From: Flavobacterium pokkalii | GTDB lineage: Bacteria > Bacteroidota > Bacteroidia > Flavobacteriales > Flavobacteriaceae | DNA: 64,000 nucleotides | Reading direction: 5' to 3' | Assembly: GCF_014596575.1 (NCBI RefSeq) | Contig: NZ_NASZ01000011.1 | Span: 47,548 to 111,547 of the forward strand | Shown: positions 19,132 through 28,310 of the stretch, piece by piece | How positions within the stretch are numbered: position 1 is the first letter of the stretch | How the letters are laid out: each line of letters starts with the position of its first letter | Made by a program: the position numbers and the translations under genes | The notes under the pieces: generated by a model | Databases searched by the model: none | What the model was told of the DNA's origin: nothing | What the model saw: the letters and a program-made list of their open reading frames with translations, nothing else

Positions 19132-19134
19132 CAA

Positions 19135-19169
19135 AAACGCTTCAAGAAATTGAAGCGTTTTTTTTTTGC
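19135..19169 (+). terminator. Terminator of tRNA-Tyr
   Basis: An 11-bp perfect stem (19135-19145 with 19150-19160) closed by a GAAA tetraloop and followed by a long T-run, directly after the tRNA. Confidence 0.9.
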
Positions 19170-19282
19170 ACTATTCCGGAAATGATTTTTATTTCTAAAA
19201 TTCTTATTGAAACAATTATTAAATACATTTGTAAACCAAAGAAAAAATCAGTTTCAAATTCTTATCCTAAAATAATTATTTC

Positions 19283-20233
19283 ATGCAAAATATCCCTAGT
19301 GTTGATTTACGTGATTTCCTTTCAAATGATTCGGGTCGAAAAGATAAATTTGTTAGTGAAATCGGAAGTGCTTTTGAAGACATTGGTTTTGTAGCCTTAA
19401 AAGGGCATTTTTTAAACCAGCAATTAGTAACCGAATTATACAATGAAATTAAACAGTTTTTTAATTTACCATTAGAAAACAAAAAAAAATATGAGTTTCC
19501 GGAGAACGGCGGACAAAGAGGTTATGTTTCTTTTGGAAAAGAACACGCTAAGGGACGCAAAGAAGGCGATTTAAAAGAGTTTTGGCATTTTGGTCAATAT
19601 GTAGATCAAAATTCAAAATACGCAGCAGAATACCCTGAGAATATCGTCGTAGAAGAATTACCGCGTTTTAATACCGTAGGAAAAGAAGCTTATCAAATGC
19701 TGGAAAAAACGGGAATCTATGTTTTGAGAGCTTTGGCATTGCATTTAGGTTTGAACGAATTCTATTTTGACAATTATGCTAAAGAAGGAAATTCTATCTT
19801 AAGACCGATTCACTACCCTCCTATCACTTCTGAACCGGAAAATGCAATTAGAGCTGCCGCACATGGTGACATCAATTTGATTACGCTTTTAATGGGAGCT
19901 CAAGGCAAAGGACTTCAGGTTCAAAACCACAATGGCGACTGGATTGATGCCATTGCCGACGATGACGAACTGGTTATCAATGTTGGAGACATGCTTTCCC
20001 GACATACTAATAACAAATTGAAATCAACCATTCATCAGGTGGTCAATCCGCCAAGAGAATTATGGGGAACATCCCGGTTTTCAATTCCGTTTTTTATGCA
20101 TCCTGTGAGCGATATGTCTCTAAATTGTTTAGAAAACTGTATTGATGAAAATAATCCAAAACTTTACGAAGATATTACAGCCGGTGATTTTCTATACGAG
20201 CGTTTGGTTGATTTGGGATTGATAAAAAAATAA
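19283..20233 (+). CDS. 2-oxoglutarate/Fe(II) oxygenase, isopenicillin N synthase family
   Basis: A 316-aa soluble non-haem iron oxygenase. The N-terminal DIOX-N part (IPSVDLRDF...FEDIGFVALKGH) is followed by the 2OG-FeII-Oxy double-stranded beta-helix. The iron triad is clear as H194-x-D196 (AAHGDINL) and H251 (STIHQVV), with R265 (RFSIPFF) as the 2-oxoglutarate-binding residue. Substrate unknown. Its stop codon is directly followed by the left inverted repeat of the GxxExxY unit. Confidence 0.88.
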   Translation: MQNIPSVDLRDFLSNDSGRKDKFVSEIGSAFEDIGFVALKGHFLNQQLVTELYNEIKQFFNLPLENKKKYEFPENGGQRGYVSFGKEHAKGRKEGDLKEFWHFGQYVDQNSKYAAEYPENIVVEELPRFNTVGKEAYQMLEKTGIYVLRALALHLGLNEFYFDNYAKEGNSILRPIHYPPITSEPENAIRAAAHGDINLITLLMGAQGKGLQVQNHNGDWIDAIADDDELVINVGDMLSRHTNNKLKSTIHQVVNPPRELWGTSRFSIPFFMHPVSDMSLNCLENCIDENNPKLYEDITAGDFLYERLVDLGLIKK

Positions 20234-20235
20234 GT

Positions 20236-20272
20236 TTTGGAACGCTGATTTAAGAAATTTTATTAATTTATT
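20236..20272 (+). repeat. Left inverted repeat of the GxxExxY unit
   Basis: Starts TTTGGAACGCTGATTT and is the mate of the repeat at 20719-20755; it begins two bases after the oxygenase stop codon. Confidence 0.7.
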
Positions 20273-20304
20273 TGATTCTAATTTTCTAAATAAAAGCAGA
20301 AATT

Positions 20305-20715
20305 ATGATAAAAACATTTCCTCATTCCGATTTAACTAAGACGATAATAGGTGTTTTTTATAATGTTTATAATGAACTAGGTTATGGATTTTTAGAAAAA
20401 GTTTATCATAATTCAATGATAATTGAATTAAAATCAAGAGGATTTGAAATCAAAAGTCAGAAAAAACTAAATGTATTTTACAAAAATGAAATTGTTGGAG
20501 AATATATACCTGATATCATAGTTAATCATTCAGTAATAATTGAACTCAAATGCGTTGAATATATGACTGACACACATGAATGTCAACTTTTAAACTATTT
20601 AAAAGCAACTGATTGTGAAGTAGGCTTATTATTAAACTTTGGAAAAGACCCACAATTTATTCGAAAGATTTTTACGAATGAATATAAAAAACATTACAAA
20701 AAACAAGAACCATGA
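20305..20715 (+). CDS. GxxExxY family protein, PD-(D/E)xK nuclease-like
   Basis: A 136-aa protein with the family signature G28-F-L-E31-K-V-Y34. The putative nuclease core is YIPD70IIVNHSVIIE80LK82, which matches the PD-(D/E)xK pattern and suggests divalent-metal nuclease chemistry. Family members occur in many copies in some genomes and their function is unknown. The gene lies between long inverted repeats with nothing else inside, so it may be the active component or a passenger of a small mobile unit. Confidence 0.88.
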   Translation: MIKTFPHSDLTKTIIGVFYNVYNELGYGFLEKVYHNSMIIELKSRGFEIKSQKKLNVFYKNEIVGEYIPDIIVNHSVIIELKCVEYMTDTHECQLLNYLKATDCEVGLLLNFGKDPQFIRKIFTNEYKKHYKKQEP

Positions 20716-20718
20716 TTT

Positions 20719-20755
20719 AATAAATTTTTAATATTTCTAAAATCTGTGTTCCAAA
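20719..20755 (-). repeat. Right inverted repeat of the GxxExxY unit
   Basis: Its reverse complement starts TTTGGAACACAGATTT and follows the left repeat for 37 bases with six mismatches. It overlaps the start of the short spacer before the SUI1 gene. Confidence 0.7.
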
Positions 20756-20767
20756 TAAACAATACAA

Positions 20768-21100
20768 ATGGACTTACAAGACCAATTAAAAAACTTATTT
20801 CCGGATCATGTTCCCAGCAACGAACCGGAAGAAACTGAAGAAACTGCACATGAATTATTTGTTCAAAAAGAACCGATGATTTGTAAATTTGAAAAAAGAA
20901 AAGGGAAACCCACTACTATCATCGAAGGTTACGAAGGCGATGACGAAGATTTTAAAATTCTTGCGAAAGAAATTAAAACCAAACTAAGTGTAGGTGGAAG
21001 TTTTAAGGACGGAGCCATCATTATTCAAGGGGATTATCGTGATAAAATTATGAAGATTTTACAGGAAAAAGGCTTTAAAACCAAACGTGTTGGAGGCTGA
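20768..21100 (+). CDS. SUI1/eIF1-like translation initiation factor
   Basis: A 110-aa protein with an acidic N-terminal tail and a C-terminal SUI1 fold (about 35-108): CKFEKRKGKPTTIIEGYEG, ILAKEIKTKLSVGGSFKDGAIIIQGDYRDKI. This is the YciH-type bacterial homologue of eIF1, thought to influence start-codon fidelity on the 30S subunit. It starts just after the right repeat of the GxxExxY unit, so its own promoter may have been displaced or replaced. Confidence 0.9.
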   Translation: MDLQDQLKNLFPDHVPSNEPEETEETAHELFVQKEPMICKFEKRKGKPTTIIEGYEGDDEDFKILAKEIKTKLSVGGSFKDGAIIIQGDYRDKIMKILQEKGFKTKRVGG

Positions 21101-21110
21101 TAAATTAGTG

Positions 21111-21128
21111 TTCAGTAGCAGTATTCAG
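21111..21128 (+). repeat. Dispersed repeat, copy 1 (CAGTAGCAGTATTCAG)
   Basis: TTCAGTAGCAGTA at 21111-21123 recurs exactly at 39318-39330, and CAGTAGCAGTATTCAG at 21113-21128 recurs with one inserted A, inverted, at 42591-42607. All three copies are intergenic. Confidence 0.5.
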
Positions 21129-21200
21129 TCTCAGTGTTTAGTTATCTACTTAAACATAAACTTAAAAACTCAGTAATTTAGTTACTCAGAAACAAAAAAA

Positions 21201-22073
21201 ATGATAGCAGCATCAGAATTAATTCTCAATCCCGACGGAAGTATTTACCATCTCAATCTTAAACCTGAAAATATTGCTCAGGATATTATTTTTGTGGGCG
21301 ATCCGGATCGGGTGGAGAAAGTCACTGCTTATTTTGACTCTATCGAATTCAGCATTCAAAAAAGAGAATTTAAAACCCAAACCGGTGTTTATAAAGGCAA
21401 AAGAATTAGTGTCATTTCTACCGGAATTGGGCCGGATAATATTGATATTGTTTTAAACGAATTAGACGCTTTAGTCAATATCGATTTTGAAACCCGAAAA
21501 CCAAAAGAGATATTAACTTCTTTAAATATTATCCGAATTGGGACTTCGGGTTCACTGCAACAAAATATTCCCGTGGATAGCTTTGTAATGAGTCAGTTTG
21601 CTATTGGTTTAGATAACATGCTTCGCTCCTACCAAATTAATTCAGTTTCAAACACCGAAATCGAAACTGCTTTTATCCAACAAACTAATTGGGATTTGCA
21701 AAAAGGAAAACCTTATGTCATCCGTTCCAGTGAAATTTTAGCAAAGAAATTTGATTCAGCAGAAATTTACAAGGGATTTACAGCTACTGCTGGAGGATTT
21801 TACGGGCCGCAAGGCAGAGTTTTAAGACTCAATATTCAGGATGCCGCTTTGAATCAAAAAATGGATCAGTTCGAATACAAAGGCATTCCAATTACCAATC
21901 TCGAAATGGAAACCGCCGCTATCTACGGACTTTCGGCACTTTTAGGCCATCAGGCTATTTCTTTGAATGCTATTATTGCCAATCGTGCCAATGGAACCTT
22001 TAGTAACAAACCTTATGAAACTATAGATAAATTGATTTGTTATACCCTAGACAAAATAGTAAGAATTGAATAA
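21201..22073 (+). CDS. Nucleoside phosphorylase (uridine/purine phosphorylase family)
   Basis: A 290-aa PNP/UDP-family enzyme: NIAQDIIFVGDPDRVEKV near the start (phosphate-binding GDPxR), STGIGPDNIDIV, IRIGTSGSLQ and the nucleoside-binding NLEMETAAIYGLSALLGH. It cleaves a nucleoside with phosphate in the cytosol. The spacing resembles uridine phosphorylase, but the base specificity cannot be fixed from sequence alone. It follows an intergenic copy of the dispersed repeat. Confidence 0.88.
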   Translation: MIAASELILNPDGSIYHLNLKPENIAQDIIFVGDPDRVEKVTAYFDSIEFSIQKREFKTQTGVYKGKRISVISTGIGPDNIDIVLNELDALVNIDFETRKPKEILTSLNIIRIGTSGSLQQNIPVDSFVMSQFAIGLDNMLRSYQINSVSNTEIETAFIQQTNWDLQKGKPYVIRSSEILAKKFDSAEIYKGFTATAGGFYGPQGRVLRLNIQDAALNQKMDQFEYKGIPITNLEMETAAIYGLSALLGHQAISLNAIIANRANGTFSNKPYETIDKLICYTLDKIVRIE

Positions 22074-22112
22074 TTTAGAACGAATTGAAGCTGTAGGATA
22101 AAAAAATTTAAA

Positions 22113-22526
22113 ATGATATTAAGAATCGCAAGACATACTAATAATTTACAACTCATAACAGAATTTTATACTCAAATTCTAGGATTAGAATTATTAGGAA
22201 GTTTTGAAAATCATTGTAATTATAACGGATGCTTTTTAGGAAAATCAAATCTCAACTGGCATTTAGAATTTACAGAATCTGACGAATTAGTAAATCACCA
22301 TTTCTATGAAGACGATTGCATCGTTTTTTATCCGGAGACAACTGAGGAATACAACCATTTAATCACATCAATTAAAAACAACAATATTAACTTTGTTATT
22401 CCTAAAAATCCTTACTGGAAGGACAACGGAAAAATGATTCTGGATCCTGATGGTTTCAGAATTGTAATATCACATTTAAGAATAAATAATGAATATAACC
22501 ATAGAAACCAAGCGTTTAATTCTTAG
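22113..22526 (+). CDS. VOC-family protein
   Basis: A 137-aa glyoxalase/bleomycin-resistance fold protein: RIARHTNNLQLITEFYTQILGLELLGSF, then a central metal-site candidate (NWHLEFTES) and KDNGKMILDPDGFRIVIS. Substrate unknown. Its 3' end overlaps the next gene by 38 bases, so the two are probably cotranscribed. Confidence 0.85.
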   Translation: MILRIARHTNNLQLITEFYTQILGLELLGSFENHCNYNGCFLGKSNLNWHLEFTESDELVNHHFYEDDCIVFYPETTEEYNHLITSIKNNNINFVIPKNPYWKDNGKMILDPDGFRIVISHLRINNEYNHRNQAFNS

Positions 22527-23016
22527 AGAATTACTTCCTACTGATGATGAAGGAATGTTTCTTTTGGATTCAAATCCAAATGTTCATGAATTTCTTGGTA
22601 ACAAACCTGTTGTTTCAATTGAAGAAAGTCAAAAATATATTGATTTTATCAGAAAACAATATGTAGAAAATGGAATTGGTAGATATGCGGTCATCCTCAA
22701 AGAAACAAATGAATTTATAGGTTGGTGCGGGATTAAATTTATTACAGAATTTGAAAATAATCATATCAATTTCTACGAAATAGGATTTAGATTTATAGAA
22801 GATTATTGGGGATATGGATTTGGGTATGAATCTGCAAAAGCCTGGCTTGATTATGGTTTTAAAACATTGAAAATTAAAACTATTTATGCTTCAGCGCATA
22901 TTGAAAATATGGGTTCGCGTAGGATACTTGAAAAAATTGGTATGCAGCAAAAAAATGAATTTGATTCTGAGGGAATTAAATGCATTTGGTATGAATTAGA
23001 AAATAAAGCAACATGA
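22489..23016 (+). CDS. GNAT-family N-acetyltransferase (RimJ/RimL-like)
   Basis: A 175-aa acetyltransferase of the RimJ/RimL subgroup: TKRLILRELLPTDDEGMFLLDSNPNV, YEIGFRFIEDYWGYGFGYESAKAWLDYGF (motif A, acetyl-CoA loop, somewhat divergent) and ASAHIENMGSRRILEKIGM (motif B). It may acetylate an amino group of a protein or a small molecule. The ATG lies within the preceding VOC gene, and its stop overlaps the next start as ATGA. Confidence 0.85.
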   Translation: MNITIETKRLILRELLPTDDEGMFLLDSNPNVHEFLGNKPVVSIEESQKYIDFIRKQYVENGIGRYAVILKETNEFIGWCGIKFITEFENNHINFYEIGFRFIEDYWGYGFGYESAKAWLDYGFKTLKIKTIYASAHIENMGSRRILEKIGMQQKNEFDSEGIKCIWYELENKAT

Positions 23017-23864
23017 AAACAATAAAAATAGCAGGAGTTCCGGAACACTTTAATTTGCCTTGGCATTTATGTTTGGAAAACAAAGAATTCGAAACTCAAA
23101 ATATCGATTTACAATGGACTGACGTACCGGAAGGAACCGGAAAAATGTGCCAAATGTTACGCGACGGAGAAACCGATATTGCGGTGATTCTTTCTGAAGG
23201 AATTGTCAAAGATATTGTGGGTGGCAATCCGTCAAAAATTGTTCAGGTATATGTTGATTCGCCTTTGATTTGGGGAATTCATGTGGGCGCTCAATCCAAA
23301 TTCCAAAGCCTTTCTGATTTAGAAAATACTAAAGCCGCTATTTCCAGATTAGGTTCCGGTTCGCAATTAATGGCGTATGTAAATGCTAATAATCAAAATT
23401 GGAAAACTGCCAAGTTACAATTTGAAATTGTAAATACCATCGATGGTGCTGTAAAAGCACTAACAGAAGGAACAGCCGATTATTTCATGTGGGAACGTTT
23501 TATGACCAAACCTTTGGTTGATAACGGAACTTTTAGAAAAATTGCCGACTGCCCTACTCCCTGGCCTTGTTTTGTAATTGCAGTTCGAAACGAAATTTTA
23601 GAAAAAGAACCCGAAACTATTCATGCTATTTTGAGTATTATCAATAAAAAAACAGCTTCTTTCAAATCGCTTCCGGAAATTGATATTATTTTAGCTAAAA
23701 AATACCATCAAAAAACAGTTGATATTCAGGAATGGCTTTCGTTAACCGATTGGTCTCAAAACCAATTATCTGAAGAAATGTTAAACAAAATTCAAAATCA
23801 ATTACTGGAACTTAAAATTATTGATAAAATAGGTACATTTGATGAAATTGTTAAAACCGTATAG
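23013..23864 (+). CDS. SsuA/THI5-like substrate-binding protein
   Basis: A 283-aa periplasmic-binding-protein fold (NMT1/THI5-like): IKIAGVPEHFNLPWHLCLEN, DLQWTDVPEGTGKMCQMLRDGETDIAVILSEGIVKDI, ISRLGSGSQLMAYV. There is no signal peptide and no ABC permease or ATPase next to it, so it may be a cytosolic binder or a non-transport enzyme of this fold. It overlaps the GNAT gene by 4 bases. No thiamine riboswitch-like structure was noticed upstream. Confidence 0.8.
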   Translation: MKTIKIAGVPEHFNLPWHLCLENKEFETQNIDLQWTDVPEGTGKMCQMLRDGETDIAVILSEGIVKDIVGGNPSKIVQVYVDSPLIWGIHVGAQSKFQSLSDLENTKAAISRLGSGSQLMAYVNANNQNWKTAKLQFEIVNTIDGAVKALTEGTADYFMWERFMTKPLVDNGTFRKIADCPTPWPCFVIAVRNEILEKEPETIHAILSIINKKTASFKSLPEIDIILAKKYHQKTVDIQEWLSLTDWSQNQLSEEMLNKIQNQLLELKIIDKIGTFDEIVKTV

Positions 23865-23884
23865 TTTTACCATTTTAAACTCGC

Positions 23885-24817
23885 ATGATAAATTTTAAGC
23901 AACTTACTTTTCAAAATATAAAACAAAAACTTCAGGTCAAGAAGCCTTGGGATGATGTGATTATCTTTGTTTTAAACATTTTGATTAGTATTCCGGCATT
24001 TATTATTGCGCATCAAAACTTAATTGAATTTAACTGGCCGTTTAATTTAGACCGCTTTTTATTATTCCTTTTTATCATCATTGGCATTCAATTAATATTG
24101 CGCTTGCTTAGAACCATCATAATAATTTGTATTGCGGTTTATATTTTAGTTCTTTTATATGGTACATTATCTGGGAATTATGGTTTTCAAAGCGTTTTTG
24201 AAGATTACGATTCGATGATTTATACCATGTCCGACAATCCTTTTCCGCAGGACATTATCATTTCAAAATTATTGCCTTTTCCTAATAAGTCGGAAATTCA
24301 AAATGCTATTGAATATCAAAATCCAAAAGTTCGAAATTTTGCGGTAATGGCTGTCAATAAACATTTTAAGGATGTTAAAGGCTATTCAGATTACCGAACT
24401 ATTATTCAGTGTTTTGCTGTTTTTAAAGAAATTAACAGTCGTTGGAATTATGTGAGCGACCCAAAAGACGGCGATTATATAGCTACCGCCAGCGAATCTT
24501 TGCAATTCTTATCCGGTGATTGTGACGACCATTCTATTTTAATGGCGGCCTGCGTTCGCGCCATTGGAGGAACTCCCAGATTAATTCATACGAAAGGACA
24601 CATTTATCCCGAAATTTTAATCGGAAGTATGAACGATCTGGAAACTGTAAACTTTTTAATTAAAAACAAATTGTTTCCAAAGGAAAGTTACGGCAAACAA
24701 TTGCATTATCATATTGACGAGCGCAATCAAATATGGCTGAATCTGGATTATACGGCCAAATATCCGGGAGGACCGTTTATGTCGGAAGAAATTCTGGGAG
24801 CTTTGACTCTGAATTAA
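23885..24817 (+). CDS. Membrane-anchored transglutaminase-like protein
   Basis: A 310-aa protein with two or three hydrophobic helices (about 25-45 and 57-95) and a C-terminal transglutaminase-like core: FLSGDCDDHSILMAACVRAIGGTPRLIHTKGHIYPEI supplies the Cys213 and His239 of a Cys-His-Asp site. Homologues are mostly predicted thiol proteases or amidases; function untested. The stop is 2 bases from the convergent LLM gene. Confidence 0.82.
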   Translation: MINFKQLTFQNIKQKLQVKKPWDDVIIFVLNILISIPAFIIAHQNLIEFNWPFNLDRFLLFLFIIIGIQLILRLLRTIIIICIAVYILVLLYGTLSGNYGFQSVFEDYDSMIYTMSDNPFPQDIIISKLLPFPNKSEIQNAIEYQNPKVRNFAVMAVNKHFKDVKGYSDYRTIIQCFAVFKEINSRWNYVSDPKDGDYIATASESLQFLSGDCDDHSILMAACVRAIGGTPRLIHTKGHIYPEILIGSMNDLETVNFLIKNKLFPKESYGKQLHYHIDERNQIWLNLDYTAKYPGGPFMSEEILGALTLN

Positions 24818-24819
24818 AA

Positions 24820-25827
24820 TTATTTTTCTTTGTGTAATTTACTCAGAATTTCAAAAGAGCGCAATCGAGCTTCGTGTTCGTAAATCGCACTCGAAACCAT
24901 TAACTCGTCTATTTGTGCAAATTCAATAAAACGATTCAAATCGTCTTTAATTTTTTCCGGCCCACCTATAAAAGTATATTGGGTCATTTGCTGTAAAGCG
25001 GCTTCTTCCATTGCGTCTCTAAAATCATCTTCTGGTTTTACCGGCGGTTTCAACTGCTCTCTTTTACCTGTAATTATTCCCCAAAATAAGCGCTTAAAGG
25101 AAGTTGCCAATTTTTGTGCTTCATAATCGGTATCTCCGGCAATAACATTCACACAGGCAATCACGTAAGGCTTTTTGAGCTTATCTGAAGGTTTAAAATT
25201 ATTTCTGTAGATAGTCAAAGCTTTATATAATTGTGCCGGGGCAAAATGACTCGCAAATGCATAAGGCAAGCCCAAAGAAGCTGCTAAATAAGCACTATCA
25301 GTACTCGAACCTAAAATCCAAATTGGAATATCTAATCCTTCTCCGGGAATCGCACGCACTCTTCCGTTTTTATTTCCTTCCGAGAAATATAATTGTAATT
25401 CTTCCACATTAGCCGGAAATTCCATCGCAGCGTGTTCGTCTCTTTTTAAAGCCGCAGCCGTAAACTGGTCTGTTCCCGGAGCACGACCCAATCCTAAATC
25501 AATCCGATTCGGGAAAAGCGTAGCCAAAGTTCCAAATTGTTCCGCCACAACAAGCGGAGCATGATTAGGAAGCATAATTCCTCCTGAACCTACTCTTATA
25601 GTGGAAGTTCCTGAAGCAATATGACCAATCAAAACTACCGTAGCACTACTCGCCACGCCTTGCATATTATGATGTTCAGCCAGCCAAAAACGTTCATATC
25701 CCCATTTTTCAGCTTTTTGTGCCAAATCCAAACTGTTTTTAAAAGTATCAGATGGATTTCCGCCATCTCTGACTATTGCTAAATCTAAAACGGATATTTT
25801 AACTTGAGAAAGTGTTTTTGAAACCAT
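24820..25827 (-). CDS. LLM-class flavin-dependent oxidoreductase
   Basis: A 335-aa bacterial-luciferase-like TIM barrel: KVSVLDLA-type start, [66 protein letters not shown] and [26 protein letters not shown]. Such enzymes use reduced FMN to oxygenate organic substrates; the substrate is unknown. Single gene. A tRNA-like 3' end and hairpin lie upstream of it. Confidence 0.92.
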   Translation of the reverse strand: MVSKTLSQVKISVLDLAIVRDGGNPSDTFKNSLDLAQKAEKWGYERFWLAEHHNMQGVASSATVVLIGHIASGTSTIRVGSGGIMLPNHAPLVVAEQFGTLATLFPNRIDLGLGRAPGTDQFTAAALKRDEHAAMEFPANVEELQLYFSEGNKNGRVRAIPGEGLDIPIWILGSSTDSAYLAASLGLPYAFASHFAPAQLYKALTIYRNNFKPSDKLKKPYVIACVNVIAGDTDYEAQKLATSFKRLFWGIITGKREQLKPPVKPEDDFRDAMEEAALQQMTQYTFIGGPEKIKDDLNRFIEFAQIDELMVSSAIYEHEARLRSFEILSKLHKEK

Positions 25828-25927
25828 GAACTAGAATATAAATTAGAAATGACAAAAATAATCATTGTTTCAATGTTTTATCCTCAAGGAAATACTAATG
25901 CTAAGTTAAATTTGAATTTAAAACAAA

Positions 25928-25953
25928 AAACTCCTTAATTGCTTAAGGAGTTT
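25928..25953 (-). terminator. Hairpin directly 3' of a tRNA remnant
   Basis: AAACTCCTTAA (25928-25938) and TTAAGGAGTTT (25943-25953) pair perfectly around TTGC, with an A-run on the left giving a U-tract on the minus strand. Its position after the tRNA-like end copies the layout beside tRNA-Val at 30351. Confidence 0.7.
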
Positions 25954-25955
25954 CT

Positions 25956-25985
25956 TGGTGGGCGATACGAACCTATTTTCGAACC
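25956..25985 (-). pseudogene. Remnant of a tRNA 3' end
   Basis: On the minus strand TATCGCCCACCA resembles a tRNA 3' acceptor half (ATCGCCC, discriminator A, encoded CCA), preceded by two GGTTCG T-loop-like pieces. No intact T-stem, anticodon arm or 5' half is present, so it cannot be a working tRNA. The same acceptor half occurs in the tRNA-Val at 30351-30425, on the same strand. Confidence 0.45.
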
Positions 25986-26064
25986 ATTTTCTACAAGATT
26001 TGAAGAAAATTTCAAAACAGAATGATTATTAAAATGAAAAAAACTAGTTTGAATTCTAATCCAA

Positions 26065-28233
26065 TTAAATTTTGATTTTGATTCCCGCGTTTACCACAAA
26101 TCCGTCTAAGGGAGCGAAAATATCTTTAAAAACAGGATTGTTTATAGTTCCTGTATAAATGCTGCCAAATTTGGTTTGTCTGGTATCTGTAAAGTTTTCG
26201 AAGTTGGCATAAATTGAAAAATTCTCCCAAAGTTTCTCCAACATAAAACCAAAAATCCAGTAATCACGTCCAGTGGTTCCATCGTTTAATTTTTGCGGAC
26301 TATAGTAATAGGCCTCTAATCCAGCTTTCCATTTATCTTCTACTTCATACATCAGCACATTATTTAATCGGTGCTTAGCAGTAAGTGGATTTTGAGATTT
26401 CACGCCGTTTTGGTCAATTGCAGCATCTGTAAAAGTATAACCTATAAATAGTTTGAAATCTTCATATCCTAATTTTATATTCGTTTCAGCACCTTTTGTA
26501 TCCAAATAGCCGTTGCTATTTACAAACTGGTATTGCTCAGTTGTAAAAGGTGTCAGTATAAGAGGATTATCAACTTTGGTATAAAAGAACAATTGATTTA
26601 TAGATAATGAAATATCATCAGTTAAATATATTTTATAATTTAGATCAAAATTTAAGCCGTAACTTTTTTCCAATTTGTTAAAATCGCTGTTGATGGGTAG
26701 TACATTTTGGTATTGAATGCGTTCACTTTCTTCTGTAAAAATGGTTGGAGTTTTATACCCTAATCCGCCTCCAAGACGAGAAGTAAGTTTAGGATTTACT
26801 TTAAATAATAACGAAACTCTGGGTAATAATGAAAAACCGTAATCTTTAACATAATCGCCACGAAGTCCGGTTTCGATATCCAGCCATTCTTTTGCTTTTA
26901 CTGTATTTTGTACAAAAGCACCATAAGTAATTTGCTTGTAATTTCTTAATGGAAAAGTAGTTTCTGAACGCTCAGTAAATTCATCGGTATAAAGATTTGC
27001 TCCCGAAACCCATTGTGATATATTGCCGTTGTATAAATAGGTAATTTCGGTAAAAGTACTGTTTTGCAATCCTTCAAAGAAATAATCAGGGATTGTAATG
27101 TCTCGGCTGAAATTATTCAAGCTGTTCTTAAAAGTCAGCGAAGCTTTTTCATTGAAATTATGTGAAAGTGCAAATTGTGTACTGATTCTCTGTGTTTTAT
27201 TTTTTTCGAAATAACTCCCCGAATGCGCAGTTTTATCTTTAATATAATCAATATTACCTCCTATCCTGTCTTCAAAAACAGTATTTACTCCAAAATTAAC
27301 TTTAGTATCTTCGTTTAAATCAAAAAATAATTTTGGATTAAAATTAAAACGCTGAAACTTAGGAATAGCCGTTAGCTTAATGTCTGCAGGATCATAGGGA
27401 GCATTTCTATCATGCGAAGCAAAAACGGTTACACCAAACTTTTTGAATTTTTGAGCATAAAATCCGTTAAGATCTAATCCCATTGCAGAAGTTCCGTTCA
27501 GCATAAAACGTAGCTCTCTTTCTTCCGTCGGAGTTTTCGAAACCAGATTGACAAGACCAGCAATGGCACCACCACCGTAAAGTGTAGAAGCAGAACCTTT
27601 AATAATTTCAACCTGTTTTAAATCCAATGGTGGTGTCTGTAATAATCCTAGTCCGCTTGAAGCTCCTGAGTAAACCGGAAAACCATCCTTCAAAATCTGA
27701 GTATATCTTCCATCAAGTCCCTGAATTCTTATCGAAGAATTTCCAGAAGTTGCTGAAGTCTGCTGTGTCTGTATTCCTGTACTTTCGTTTAGCATCATTC
27801 GAATATCACCAGGTTTCATATTGGCTTTTTCTTCTAATTCTTCGCCTGCAATAAATTCAACTCTAGTTGGGATGTTGCTTATAGTCCTTGTTCCTCGTGT
27901 TGTGTTGACAACAATTTCTTCCATCTCCTCTGCAGCACTTTTTATAGTGATTTCTAAAACAGGAACAGAAAAAGGAACTTTTATGGTTTCTTTGTGGGTT
28001 TCGAAATATTCAGCAGCAATAATTAAATTATAATTCCCATCTGGAACATTTTCGAAAGTAATAATTCCATCTGCATTTGTTACTGAACTATAAGGAGTAT
28101 TTTCAATTGTAGCCGAAGCACCAATAACAGCTTCTCTATTTTGGCTGTTCATTACAGCAATTTTGATTGTATTTTGTGCTTGAGTGAGGCTGAAACTAAA
28201 CAGCACTGCAAGACATATAAAGTATTTAATCAT
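26065..28233 (-). CDS. TonB-dependent outer-membrane receptor
   Basis: A 722-aa receptor. Signal peptide (cleavage after TQA at about 19), a carboxypeptidase-regulatory-like beta domain (about 21-95; AVIGASATIENTPYSSVTNADG), a plug domain (about 105-240; IRIQGLDGRYTQILKDGFPVYSG and VEIIKGSASTLYGGGAIAGLVNL) and a long beta-barrel. It takes a ligand through the outer membrane using TonB energy. Upstream on the same strand lies a Cys-rich small exported protein, and divergent to that a MFS transporter, which suggests a metal, metallophore or small-ligand system. Confidence 0.93.
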   Translation of the reverse strand: MIKYFICLAVLFSFSLTQAQNTIKIAVMNSQNREAVIGASATIENTPYSSVTNADGIITFENVPDGNYNLIIAAEYFETHKETIKVPFSVPVLEITIKSAAEEMEEIVVNTTRGTRTISNIPTRVEFIAGEELEEKANMKPGDIRMMLNESTGIQTQQTSATSGNSSIRIQGLDGRYTQILKDGFPVYSGASSGLGLLQTPPLDLKQVEIIKGSASTLYGGGAIAGLVNLVSKTPTEERELRFMLNGTSAMGLDLNGFYAQKFKKFGVTVFASHDRNAPYDPADIKLTAIPKFQRFNFNPKLFFDLNEDTKVNFGVNTVFEDRIGGNIDYIKDKTAHSGSYFEKNKTQRISTQFALSHNFNEKASLTFKNSLNNFSRDITIPDYFFEGLQNSTFTEITYLYNGNISQWVSGANLYTDEFTERSETTFPLRNYKQITYGAFVQNTVKAKEWLDIETGLRGDYVKDYGFSLLPRVSLLFKVNPKLTSRLGGGLGYKTPTIFTEESERIQYQNVLPINSDFNKLEKSYGLNFDLNYKIYLTDDISLSINQLFFYTKVDNPLILTPFTTEQYQFVNSNGYLDTKGAETNIKLGYEDFKLFIGYTFTDAAIDQNGVKSQNPLTAKHRLNNVLMYEVEDKWKAGLEAYYYSPQKLNDGTTGRDYWIFGFMLEKLWENFSIYANFENFTDTRQTKFGSIYTGTINNPVFKDIFAPLDGFVVNAGIKIKI

Positions 28234-28310
28234 TTTGATTTCTTAGTATTATATAAAACATCATCAGTACAATTTTGTTTTGTACTGATATATAAGGCTT
28301 TTAAAATAAA

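Larger units (their letters stand above)
20236..20755 (+). mobile_element. GxxExxY gene bounded by about 37-bp inverted repeats
   Basis: Bases 20236-20272 and the reverse complement of 20719-20755 match at 31 of 37 positions without gaps, starting with an identical outer TTTGGAAC. Between them lies only one gene, for a GxxExxY PD-(D/E)xK-like protein. The unit is about 520 bases and sits between the stop of the oxygenase gene and the start of the SUI1 gene. The layout resembles a minimal transposon or a REP/MITE-type cassette. No clean target duplication is visible (AATAA occurs near both ends but overlaps the right repeat). Confidence 0.55.

Noticed and set aside
18979..19185. Plus-strand frame across the tRNA-Tyr gene
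   Set aside because: It is a by-product of the tRNA sequence; the tRNA and its terminator explain the region.
20229..20758. AATAA as target-site duplication of the GxxExxY unit
   Set aside because: The right copy overlaps the inverted repeat and the sequence is common in this AT-rich DNA.
23013..23864. Thiamine-related function for the THI5-like protein
   Set aside because: No thi genes, no riboswitch and no transport partners are next to it; the fold alone is not enough.
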